NCBI GenBank assembly: GCA_964554765.1
Contig: CAZKPS010000003.1
Location: forward strand, 1 to 49,387
Reading direction: 5' to 3'
DNA length: 49,387 nt
Source of the DNA: JAQBQZ01 sp964554765
GTDB taxonomy: Bacteria > Patescibacteriota > Minisyncoccia > Phycocordibacterales > CAIRYW01
Positions 1 through 6,100 of the stretch are shown here, one piece after another; the first letter of the stretch is position 1; each line of letters starts with the position of its first letter. Under the pieces are notes generated by a model. The model was given only the letters and a program-made list of their open reading frames with translations. It was not told the origin of the DNA and did not search any database. A program made the position numbers and the translations under genes.

Positions 1-126
1 TCCTCTAAGCACCAGATCCTTGAGGGATGAAAGAAAATTAGTGTCAATCTCATCCGGCACAATCATAGATCCACCTACAGACACAACCACAACTTCCTCT
101 TTTGATTTTTTACTAATTTTTTTCAT
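1..126 (-). CDS. pyrH: UMP kinase, archaeal-type, N-terminal fragment (truncated by window edge)
   Basis: The 42 visible codons encode a Lys-rich start and then a VVVVSVGGSM strand-loop followed by IVPDEIDTNFL. This is the N-terminal nucleotide-binding glycine loop of the amino acid kinase fold, in the form seen in archaeal-type UMP kinases. The family phosphorylates UMP to UDP in pyrimidine nucleotide synthesis in the cytosol. The catalytic remainder lies outside the window. Another amino acid kinase is possible, but the VPDEID stretch favours UMP kinase. The start is the ATG at 124-126. Confidence 0.7.
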   Translation of the reverse strand, partial: MKKISKKSKEEVVVVSVGGSMIVPDEIDTNFLSSLKDLVLRG

Positions 127-210
127 TTGTTTGTATTATTATTTCCTTATACTATAGCAAAAACCCCTTATTTTTGCTACTTTTAATAACTATTGCCAAC
201 TAGAGTAAGA

Positions 211-219
211 TGATATAAT
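211..219 (+). promoter_or_regulatory. Extended -10 promoter, leaderless geometry
   Basis: TGaTATAAT ends 6 nt before the ATG at 226, so transcription should begin at or next to the start codon. A weak -35 (TTGCCA, 193-198) lies 15 bp upstream. Confidence 0.6.
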
Positions 220-225
220 GGGTAT

Positions 226-417
226 ATGACTACATTTGAAAAATTTGCAGAAACAGCAAAAGATATTACACCTGACAGAGAATCGCTTTCACCTGAATCG
301 TTGCAGGCAATTGATGAAGATATTAGAGCCGGAATAGAATTCGATGCTAGTAGAGTAAAAACGGGACTTCCATCCCAGCTTCATCCAGAAAACATTGAAG
401 AGCTGCCTAAATCTTAA
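226..417 (+). CDS. Small acidic hypothetical protein, 63 aa
   Basis: No family is recognised. The protein is hydrophilic and acidic, with no membrane segment and no cysteines; the middle (RESLSPESLQAIDEDI) should be helical. Support for a real gene comes from a consensus extended -10 box placed 6 nt before the ATG, the spacing seen at many genes in this window. It is a lone plus-strand gene between minus-strand genes, and its last 11 bases overlap the 3' end of tsaC tail to tail. There is no Shine-Dalgarno, in keeping with a leaderless mRNA. Confidence 0.6.
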   Translation: MTTFEKFAETAKDITPDRESLSPESLQAIDEDIRAGIEFDASRVKTGLPSQLHPENIEELPKS

Positions 418-964
418 CAGCACCATTTCTTAATAGCTTTATTTCTCCATTCTCCAATTCAATAACAGTTGAAGGAACTATAGGCATATCCCTTTTATCA
501 AGATAAAAATCACAACCTATACCAAAATATTTCTCTGCTTGTTTGATATTTTTAGACGGTTTGTCACCTTCTGTGTTTGCACTTGGTGCAACAATAGGTC
601 CAGTAGCATTGATGAATTCTCGAAGCTTCTTATCTTTTGGAAGTCGAAATGCGAGTTTATTTGTGCCTCTATGGAGATACTCAAACTTTTTTTGTTTGCA
701 CGGCAATATGATACTCACTTTGTTTGGCCAGAGTTTACCTAGTTTCTTTTCGAGCTCTGCATCAATCTTTATGTTAAACATTTTTAAATCAGAAATATCT
801 GAAATAAGAATAATGAGAGGCTTTGTAGGAGTCCTCTTCCGAACAACATAAATCCTTTCTACTGTTTTCTTGTTCATTGCATCACCCACAATCCCATACA
901 TTGTATCTGTAGGGATTACTCCGATTCCACCGTTTTTTATTATTTCAATTATTTCCTTTGGCAT
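407..964 (-). CDS. tsaC: L-threonylcarbamoyladenylate synthase (YrdC/Sua5 family)
   Basis: This YrdC-like enzyme makes threonylcarbamoyl-AMP from Thr, bicarbonate and ATP, the first step of t6A37 modification of ANN-decoding tRNAs in the cytosol. Seen: the GVIPTDTMYGIVGDA motif near residues 15-29, the KRTPTKPLIILI segment near 42-53 that lines the nucleotide cleft, and APSAN near 126-130. At 185 aa it is the short TsaC form without the extra Sua5 domain. It lies downstream of the split phosphomannomutase; a 25-bp repeat at 974-998 fills the gap. The tail overlaps the 63-aa plus-strand gene. Confidence 0.88.
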   Translation of the reverse strand: MPKEIIEIIKNGGIGVIPTDTMYGIVGDAMNKKTVERIYVVRKRTPTKPLIILISDISDLKMFNIKIDAELEKKLGKLWPNKVSIILPCKQKKFEYLHRGTNKLAFRLPKDKKLREFINATGPIVAPSANTEGDKPSKNIKQAEKYFGIGCDFYLDKRDMPIVPSTVIELENGEIKLLRNGAVKI

Positions 965-973
965 TTTATCTAT

Positions 974-998
974 ATTCTATATACAATATTCAACATTC
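974..998. repeat. 25-bp AT-rich repeat, copy 1
   Basis: Identical 25-bp string to 30336-30360, in each case just beyond the stop codon of a minus-strand gene. A degenerate relative lies at 35000-35030 behind secA. Confidence 0.6.
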
Positions 999-1873
999 TA
1001 CCCTATTAGTTCTTCTATTTCTTTTGCTATTTCTTTCATCCCTCTTCCGCCTGCCACTATTCGAAGTATTGGTTCAGTATTTGAGGATCGCACATTCACC
1101 CAGAATTCATCGAAGATAAATGTGAGCCCGTCTCGCCTATCAATCCCTTTTGCTCTGCCTCCAAGCATTTTCTCCGCCTCAGCATATATGAGAGACATAT
1201 CTTTGCCATCAGTTCTCATTTCTTTTGTGGTTACTATATGCTCTCCGAATTCCTTTTGCCATTCTGAAAGAGATTGTGTCATCTTTGAAACAGAATTGAG
1301 GAATGTGATAGCAGCGAAAACTCCTGAGTCAGCATTGAAAAATTCTTTGAAGTAATAATGTCCAGAATATTCCGCTCCAAAGTCCGCATTTTGACCTCTG
1401 AGAGACTCTTTGATGAAATACGCACCAATTCTCGACGGAACCATATTCGCCTCAGGAGCGAGCTTCAGGAGCCTTACAGACTGATATACGAGCTCATCTA
1501 GAATATATGGAGGATTAAATTCATTTTTGAGAAGTCCTACCACAAAACACGCCGGAATCATCTCTCCTTTATCATCCAAAAAGAATGCTCGGTCAGCATC
1601 CGCATCAAACATTACTCCGAGATCGGCGTTATTTTCTAATATCGCTTTTTTACATTGATCACTCGCGCCATCGAGAAGTGGATTAGGTCCATGTGCCTTA
1701 AAATCTGGGTCAATTTCATCATTAATTACGATTGCCTCAATTGAAGTATTCGCAAAAAGATCTTTCACAATCATTCCCGCAGGACCATTGGATACATCAA
1801 AAACAACCTTCAAAGGTTTGTCAACTTTGATATGAGGTTTTAGAAATTGTATGTATTCCTGTATGTAATTCAT
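998..1873 (-). CDS. manB: Phosphomannomutase/phosphoglucomutase, C-terminal part (domains II-IV)
   Basis: This is the second part of an alpha-D-phosphohexomutase, which interconverts hexose 6- and 1-phosphates for nucleotide-sugar supply. Seen: the metal-binding loop DADAD at residues 90-94, the sugar-binding loop EYSGH at 168-172 and the phosphate-binding loop RSSNTEP at 262-268, all intact. Domain I with the catalytic serine is a separate ORF just upstream (1930-2349). A 46-bp palindrome lies between them and puts the two parts in different frames. Intact motifs in both halves argue for a working split enzyme or a very recent insertion rather than old decay. Confidence 0.85.
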   Translation of the reverse strand: MNYIQEYIQFLKPHIKVDKPLKVVFDVSNGPAGMIVKDLFANTSIEAIVINDEIDPDFKAHGPNPLLDGASDQCKKAILENNADLGVMFDADADRAFFLDDKGEMIPACFVVGLLKNEFNPPYILDELVYQSVRLLKLAPEANMVPSRIGAYFIKESLRGQNADFGAEYSGHYYFKEFFNADSGVFAAITFLNSVSKMTQSLSEWQKEFGEHIVTTKEMRTDGKDMSLIYAEAEKMLGGRAKGIDRRDGLTFIFDEFWVNVRSSNTEPILRIVAGGRGMKEIAKEIEELIG

Positions 1874-1893
1874 TTTTATTTTGATTTATGATA

Positions 1894-1939
1894 TACGATT
1901 TAAGATTTACGAATAATTATTCATAAATCTTAAATCGTA
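1894..1939. repeat. 46-bp near-perfect palindrome inside the phosphomannomutase gene
   Basis: Two 23-bp arms (left arm begins TACGATTTAAGATTTA) with one mismatch and no spacer; partial symmetry extends to about 1883-1943. It supplies the stop codon of the N-terminal ORF and shifts the frame before the C-terminal ORF. It resembles an inserted extragenic palindrome. Confidence 0.8.
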
Positions 1940-2349
1940 AATCTTTCTTCAATGACTCTTAGAAGCTCTGTTCCACTAAAAGGAAGCGCTTTTTCTTTGA
2001 CCGCTTTTACTCCGCTGTATTCCTTTGGATTATGTGATGCGGTTACCATCGCTCCACCTTGTGCATTTAAATGATTAACAAGGAAATAAAACATAGGAGT
2101 AGTCGAAAGTCCTACAGAAATAATCTCAAATTTTTTATTTATTTTTTCTCCAAAAGACACAATCTCCCTTTCGAGAACTGCGGTTAATTCTTCTCCACCA
2201 TGACGTCCATCACGAGCGACAATAACTTTACCCTCTGAGAGAAGAGTTGCGAGTGCATGTGCCACAACAGCGACTGATTCTGCATTTACATCAGTCGGAT
2301 ACATTCCACGAACATCGTATGCCTTAAAAATCTTAGGGTTGAGTGCCAT
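1930..2349 (-). CDS. manB: Phosphomannomutase/phosphoglucomutase, N-terminal part (domain I)
   Basis: This is domain I of the alpha-D-phosphohexomutase family: YDVRG at residues 11-15 and the catalytic phosphoserine loop TASHNP at 103-108 (Ser105). The normal gene has about 450 codons; here the reading frame ends at 139 codons, where a palindrome begins. The last two residues come from that palindrome. Domains II-IV follow in another frame at 998-1873. The start is the ATG at 2347-2349, 6 nt after the stop of the upstream membrane protein gene. Either the halves assemble after separate translation or the gene is freshly interrupted. Confidence 0.83.
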   Translation of the reverse strand: MALNPKIFKAYDVRGMYPTDVNAESVAVVAHALATLLSEGKVIVARDGRHGGEELTAVLEREIVSFGEKINKKFEIISVGLSTTPMFYFLVNHLNAQGGAMVTASHNPKEYSGVKAVKEKALPFSGTELLRVIEERFTI

Positions 2350-2355
2350 ATGTGG

Positions 2356-2709
2356 TTAATTAGTAGGACAAGGCTCAAACTCACAATTCGGCCCCTGTCG
2401 TCCTACATATGAGCCGTCGGGACATTGCTTTGCCTCCATAGTACACGCAATTTGTTGCACAGGTACAGATGGTACCGCAGGCATCGGAGCCGGATCTTCG
2501 TATCCATCTCCACCAAATCTTATATCAGGAGCAGACGGTGGCACATACCCAGGCGCAGCATCAGGTCGAGCAGAGACGGTATCAAAAGGAACAACATTAG
2601 AGCCATAATTAAAAAATGGTCTGTGAAATGCTACTGGCCAGAACCAAATAATAATATAGGCAATAAATAAAATACCAATAATTTTCCAAAATTTATGCTC
2701 TGTTTCCAT
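2356..2709 (-). CDS. Membrane-anchored Pro-rich protein with C-terminal Cys motif
   Basis: 117 aa: one membrane segment (about 8-28), a Pro/Ala-rich extracytoplasmic linker (about 45-84), then a four-Cys module at C89, C96, C109 and C114 containing CPDGSYVGRQGPNC. Short CPDGSYVGR-GPNCEF modules recur at the ends of exported proteins in CPR genomes as far as I recall; function unknown. The start is supported by TGaTAAAAT 6 nt upstream. Four cysteines suggest disulfides or metal binding outside the cell. Confidence 0.65.
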   Translation of the reverse strand: METEHKFWKIIGILFIAYIIIWFWPVAFHRPFFNYGSNVVPFDTVSARPDAAPGYVPPSAPDIRFGGDGYEDPAPMPAVPSVPVQQIACTMEAKQCPDGSYVGRQGPNCEFEPCPTN

Positions 2710-2715
2710 ATGATT

Positions 2716-2724
2716 ATTTTATCA
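2716..2724 (-). promoter_or_regulatory. Extended -10, leaderless geometry
   Basis: TGaTAAAAT on the minus strand ends 6 nt before the ATG at 2709. Confidence 0.55.
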
Positions 2725-2764
2725 TACCACCCAAAGCAACAAAACTTTGATGAAAAAATATTTG

Positions 2765-2773
2765 TGGTATATT
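2765..2773 (+). promoter_or_regulatory. Extended -10 promoter of the 69-aa gene
   Basis: TGgTATATT, with TTTGAT about 16 bp upstream. The predicted start near 2780 gives a leader of about 19 nt. Confidence 0.45.
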
Positions 2774-2798
2774 AAAAAATAGCAAATCCTAGATACTC

Positions 2799-3008
2799 AT
2801 GAATACCACCCTCGACAATATATTGGATCACATATTGGATCACCTCGCAGAGTTTCCGGGAATATATACCGTTCTTTCCATTATCTTCCTGATTGCCGTA
2901 TCTGCGGGAATAACCTTCCCTTTCGCTTCGGACTGGAGACTACTTCTGAATGACGCATCCACACTCTTAGGGAAGATAAGAGCGAAAATCCACGACCTAC
3001 ATCAGTAG
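2799..3008 (+). CDS. Small membrane protein, 69 aa
   Basis: Function unknown. An amphipathic N-terminus built on a repeated ILDH unit (residues 8-15; the DNA repeats ATATTGGATCAC twice) is followed by one membrane segment (about 22-43) and a basic C-terminal tail. It is a lone plus-strand gene with its own extended -10 promoter. The stop TAG (3006-3008) lies inside the 3' arm of its terminator. The same design recurs at 19185 and 22609. Confidence 0.6.
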   Translation: MNTTLDNILDHILDHLAEFPGIYTVLSIIFLIAVSAGITFPFASDWRLLLNDASTLLGKIRAKIHDLHQ

Positions 3009-3018
3009 GTCATTTTTT
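2994..3018 (+). terminator. Rho-independent terminator overlapping a stop codon
   Basis: GACCTAC-ATCA-GTAGGTC followed by ATTTTTT. The stop codon of the 69-aa gene is within the 3' arm. Confidence 0.85.
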
Positions 3019-3040
3019 GTGAATTCCATGGAGTTAAATT

Positions 3041-3061
3041 CCGGGAGGTTCAACCTCCCGG
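3041..3061. repeat. GTTSRAC-type palindrome, copy 1
   Basis: CCGGGAGGTT-C-AACCTCCCGG, perfect 10-bp arms about a single central base. Downstream flank of the NUDIX gene; a close relative flanks its other side. Confidence 0.75.
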
Positions 3062-3081
3062 AGCAATAGTAACGGCTCTTT

Positions 3082-3576
3082 TTATTTTTCTATATTTACG
3101 TAATATCCAAATGTAGGAATAAAATCCTCAGGAGATTTTTTATACCATTCTCGAAGCTCATCAATATCTACCCAGCGGATTTCCTCCACTTCTTCATCCT
3201 GTTTTTTGAATTCTTCAATTGGTTTGTCTACAACAACCATAAATGTAGTTGAGAAATATTTGTGACTTGTCTCTCTATACTGGTGAGATACAAATTTTAG
3301 TTCTGATTCTTTTATTTCAAGCCCCATTTCTTCCATAGCCTCTTTCACAATATTTGATTCATATGTTTCCCCTTCTTCTACTGTCCCTGCAACAGCTGGT
3401 CCCCATTTACCCGGATCGATCTTTTTAGTTATCACTCTTTTAGCAATAAGCATCTCATTTTTTGAATTAAAAATCACAAGTCCTGAAACTCTACAAATAT
3501 CATCTAGCATCCTCTCACTTCGAGGTTTATAGCCGATTATTTCATCCTTTTCGTTTACAATTATGATATTAGACAT
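3082..3576 (-). CDS. NUDIX hydrolase
   Basis: 164 aa with one NUDIX domain. The box starts at G64 (GTVEEGE), with K78-E79-A80-M81-E82-E83-MG; the usual Arg is Lys, and the metal-binding Glu residues are present. NUDIX enzymes hydrolyse nucleoside diphosphates linked to another moiety; the overall look (IIGYKPRSER start, RETSHKYFSTTF) resembles IPP-isomerase-like/MutT-like members, and the substrate cannot be read from sequence. TGaTATAAT ends 6 nt before the ATG. Related 19-21-bp palindromes flank the gene. Confidence 0.82.
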   Translation of the reverse strand: MSNIIIVNEKDEIIGYKPRSERMLDDICRVSGLVIFNSKNEMLIAKRVITKKIDPGKWGPAVAGTVEEGETYESNIVKEAMEEMGLEIKESELKFVSHQYRETSHKYFSTTFMVVVDKPIEEFKKQDEEVEEIRWVDIDELREWYKKSPEDFIPTFGYYVNIEK

Positions 3577-3582
3577 ACATAA

Positions 3583-3591
3583 ATTATATCA
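3583..3591 (-). promoter_or_regulatory. Extended -10, leaderless geometry
   Basis: TGaTATAAT on the minus strand, 6 nt before the ATG of the NUDIX gene. Confidence 0.6.
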
Positions 3592-3623
3592 AATCTTGAA
3601 TATTATATAAATTGTTGAAGTTC

Positions 3624-3642
3624 CGGGAGGTTGAACCTCCCG
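3624..3642. repeat. GTTSRAC-type palindrome, copy 2
   Basis: CGGGAGGTT-G-AACCTCCCG; the same core as copy 1 with the central base exchanged. Lies between the CYTH gene stop and the NUDIX promoter. Confidence 0.75.
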
Positions 3643-3651
3643 AAACATTAT

Positions 3652-4245
3652 CTATCTCTCAACAATAATCCCCGCTTCGACAAGCTTTTTGTATTCAGGA
3701 TTTCTAAATCTCTCTAGATATACAGTGAGTTTACCTCTACCCATCTTGCTTGAAAGCCCCAGAGACTCCGCAAATGCCAATATCTTGTTTTCTGCATCAG
3801 GAATTTGTGAAATATCTTCTACCATACACTCAATCTCACAAGTACCATAATCAAAATTAGTCTCATCAAAATCAATATGGAATTCTCCGCGAGCGTAACT
3901 CTCTCGTGTGGTTATAATCTCGGCAAGAGGTGCAAACCCTTTTGTCTTTAGTGATTCACTTAGATTATCACCATCACAATCGAGTTCTTTTGCTATCTCT
4001 GCATCTGTTTCTAATTCTCGGTATTGATCTGTCTTTATATCCATCCCCTTATCCTTATTTAGTGGTACCTTGAGCTCCCATTTACCCTGACGAACTCGGA
4101 GCCAATAATCCTTGAGAGATAGACTGAGATTTGCGTCATCATAATACACATCAGTAAAAGTCTTTTTACCGATGAGAGTAGCTCCGTCTATAAGCTTTTC
4201 TTTATCCCCTTCCTTCAAATCAAATTTTCTTTCGATTTCGATCAT
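3652..4245 (-). CDS. CYTH-domain phosphatase (thiamine-triphosphatase-like)
   Basis: The protein begins MIEIERKF, giving the CYTH signature ExExK; charged beta strands follow (YWLRVRQGKWELKVP, CEIECMVEDI) that form the triphosphate tunnel in this superfamily. CYTH proteins bind triphosphate groups with divalent metal and include ThTPases, tripolyphosphatases and class IV adenylate cyclases. The spacing resembles the ThTPase branch; the substrate is not certain. I start at the ATG at 4245; an in-frame TTG at 4257 would add four residues. Confidence 0.75.
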   Translation of the reverse strand: MIEIERKFDLKEGDKEKLIDGATLIGKKTFTDVYYDDANLSLSLKDYWLRVRQGKWELKVPLNKDKGMDIKTDQYRELETDAEIAKELDCDGDNLSESLKTKGFAPLAEIITTRESYARGEFHIDFDETNFDYGTCEIECMVEDISQIPDAENKILAFAESLGLSSKMGRGKLTVYLERFRNPEYKKLVEAGIIVER

Positions 4246-4296
4246 GGTTTTTTCCAATTTAGATTAGATTACAGCAAAAACTTTAGATCATTAAAA

Positions 4297-4905
4297 CTAT
4301 ATAAACAACTTCGCAATAACTGAAAAAATAAATGCTAATAAACCGAGTACAAAAAAGGTATATTTTTTTGTTGCAAAAGATTCACATTGATACTTTACGA
4401 TTGAATACTTTTCTTTTAATGGGCCACCGTAAGCATTATCCATAATATTGTTAAATTTTAACACTTGGTTTTCAACAAATAATTTCCTAGGCAAATCAAA
4501 TTCACCTTTTTGCTTTTCCCACTCCTGCTCAAGAGCAAGTTTAATTTTTTCGGGATTTTTAGAAAAAATCTCAACATTATTCTTATCTTCAATAATTCCC
4601 TTTGCTATTTTCACCAATTGGGGAGCCAAAAAATTATTTGCGTATTCATTCCATAATTTATCTTGGTCTTTATTCCATTTTTCTTCATTTGTCTTAAAAA
4701 GAGTCTTTCGCAAGGTTTGTCTATACTTTCCATAAAGAATCATGAGAAAGCACATCGATAAAAAGAATACAGACAAACTTGCAGAGATGCTAAAAAATAA
4801 ATTTACATTGGTATTATTAGAAGAATAAACAACAACCTCTGCTCCGAGAATGGTAATTGACGCGGTAATTAAATGATTTTCTATTTTATCTATTTTATCT
4901 TCCAT
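4297..4905 (-). CDS. Hypothetical membrane protein, 202 aa
   Basis: Not recognised. There are two N-terminal hydrophobic segments (about 12-30 and 34-58), a long charged Lys/Glu-rich middle domain (about 60-175, predicted helical) and a C-terminal membrane segment (about 181-201). The layout is a cytosolic domain held to the membrane at both ends. It sits between the CYTH gene and a GC-rich palindrome behind nrdB. No motif suggests an activity. Confidence 0.6.
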   Translation of the reverse strand: MEDKIDKIENHLITASITILGAEVVVYSSNNTNVNLFFSISASLSVFFLSMCFLMILYGKYRQTLRKTLFKTNEEKWNKDQDKLWNEYANNFLAPQLVKIAKGIIEDKNNVEIFSKNPEKIKLALEQEWEKQKGEFDLPRKLFVENQVLKFNNIMDNAYGGPLKEKYSIVKYQCESFATKKYTFFVLGLLAFIFSVIAKLFI

Positions 4906-4919
4906 ATATTTTTACTTCT

Positions 4920-5028
4920 AAATTTTGGATGCAGTTCGAGGCGTGGATGAAGCGGCGCGACCAAGGTGTACTGTGACGTACTCTGCGGGAGCGCCGCGAA
5001 TCCACAACGATGAAATGCGCCGAAATTT
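4920..5028. repeat. GC-rich nested palindrome behind nrdB
   Basis: Nested arms: AAATTT at both ends, then GTGGAT/ATCCAC, then GCGGCGC/GCGCCGC, with an inner GTAC...GTAC. It is clearly richer in GC than its neighbours and contains no credible ORF. Possibly a repeat element or the structured 3' end of the nrdAB transcript. Confidence 0.6.
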
Positions 5029-5036
5029 AAAGTAAA

Positions 5037-6032
5037 CTACTCTTTCTTATGTCCAGATGCAGAAGAATCCACTTCATAACTCGTATTCTGCGCCTCAAAG
5101 AAGTTCACAAGCTCATACACATCCGTCGCACCTGCCATCCACTTCGCTGGATTTGTCACACCGAATGCTTTTTCGAGCCCTAGCTCTTCAAGTCGTCGGT
5201 CTGCTACATACTGCACGTACTGGTTCACATAGTCAGCATTGAGTCCGAGGATACCTGTTGGGAAAAGATCTTTGTTGTATGCGTTTTCGAGTGCTACACC
5301 TTCGAGAATAATATTTCGAATTTCTGCTGCGAATTCTTCTGTGAGCAGATCCTGGTTCTCCTCGAGCACATTGTGAATGAGGTTGATACCGAATTTGAGG
5401 TGGAGAGATTCATCTCGGAGTACCCAGTTAATCATGGAGCCAAAATTTCGTAGCTGGTTTCGCTGTCGGAATGAGAGTGCCACAAGGAATCCTGAGTAGA
5501 ACCAAATACCCTCCATCACGATGTTGTAAGCAACAAGGTTTCGGATGAAGTCCTTCTTGCCTTCTGTTGATTCGATGTCGAGTCGGTCATCAGTCATCCG
5601 TGTGAGATATTTCATCACGAATGCTTCTTTGGCCTGCATTGAAGGTACTTGAAGGTGAACATCGTAGATAGTATCTCGGTCAAATGGGAATGTCTCGAGC
5701 ACGTATTCGAATGATACACAGTGGTTCGCCTCTTCCCACATTTGTTTTGCAAGATAGAGATGACACTCTGGAGCCTTCAAATATGGATACACTCCGAGCG
5801 CGAGCACACGGTTCACAATGAGCTCTCCAGGGTTAAAGAACGCCATAACGAATTTCACCGCATGTCGTTCGTCTTCAGTCATTTTTTCCCAGTCTGCGAG
5901 ATCTTCCTTAAGTGCGATTTCGTGTGGGAACCACGTGTTTCGTACGGCTTGGTTGTAGAGATCATACGCCCACTGATATCTGATTGGGTGTAGGTTTACA
6001 TCTTCTGGTGATGGTTTTCCGATGAGTGACAT
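5037..6032 (-). CDS. nrdB: Ribonucleotide reductase small subunit, class Ic-like (Phe at radical site)
   Basis: 331-aa ferritin-like R2 protein that activates NrdA for dNTP synthesis. Metal ligands read from the sequence: E70 (FFNPGE), E101 and H104 (EEANH), E174 (VMEGIWFYSG), E208 and H211 (RDESLH). Two positions stand out. The residue four after H104, normally the radical Tyr, is F108. The first ligand is Glu where class Ia/Ib have Asp. Both match class Ic R2 (Chlamydia type), which uses a Mn/Fe centre instead of a tyrosyl radical. It follows nrdA by 68 bp, so one operon. Confidence 0.92.
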   Translation of the reverse strand: MSLIGKPSPEDVNLHPIRYQWAYDLYNQAVRNTWFPHEIALKEDLADWEKMTEDERHAVKFVMAFFNPGELIVNRVLALGVYPYLKAPECHLYLAKQMWEEANHCVSFEYVLETFPFDRDTIYDVHLQVPSMQAKEAFVMKYLTRMTDDRLDIESTEGKKDFIRNLVAYNIVMEGIWFYSGFLVALSFRQRNQLRNFGSMINWVLRDESLHLKFGINLIHNVLEENQDLLTEEFAAEIRNIILEGVALENAYNKDLFPTGILGLNADYVNQYVQYVADRRLEELGLEKAFGVTNPAKWMAGATDVYELVNFFEAQNTSYEVDSSASGHKKE

Positions 6033-6100
6033 AAAGATAAATTTAAAATATTAAATTAGAAATCAAAAATAATAATATAATTCGAACTACAAACTAATGA

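Noticed and set aside
3019..3081. Second plus-strand terminator (GAGC...GCTCTTTTTATTTTT, 3060-3088)
   Set aside because: Only a 4-bp stem with a long loop, and it overlaps the end of the NUDIX gene; the terminator at 2994 already serves the 69-aa gene.
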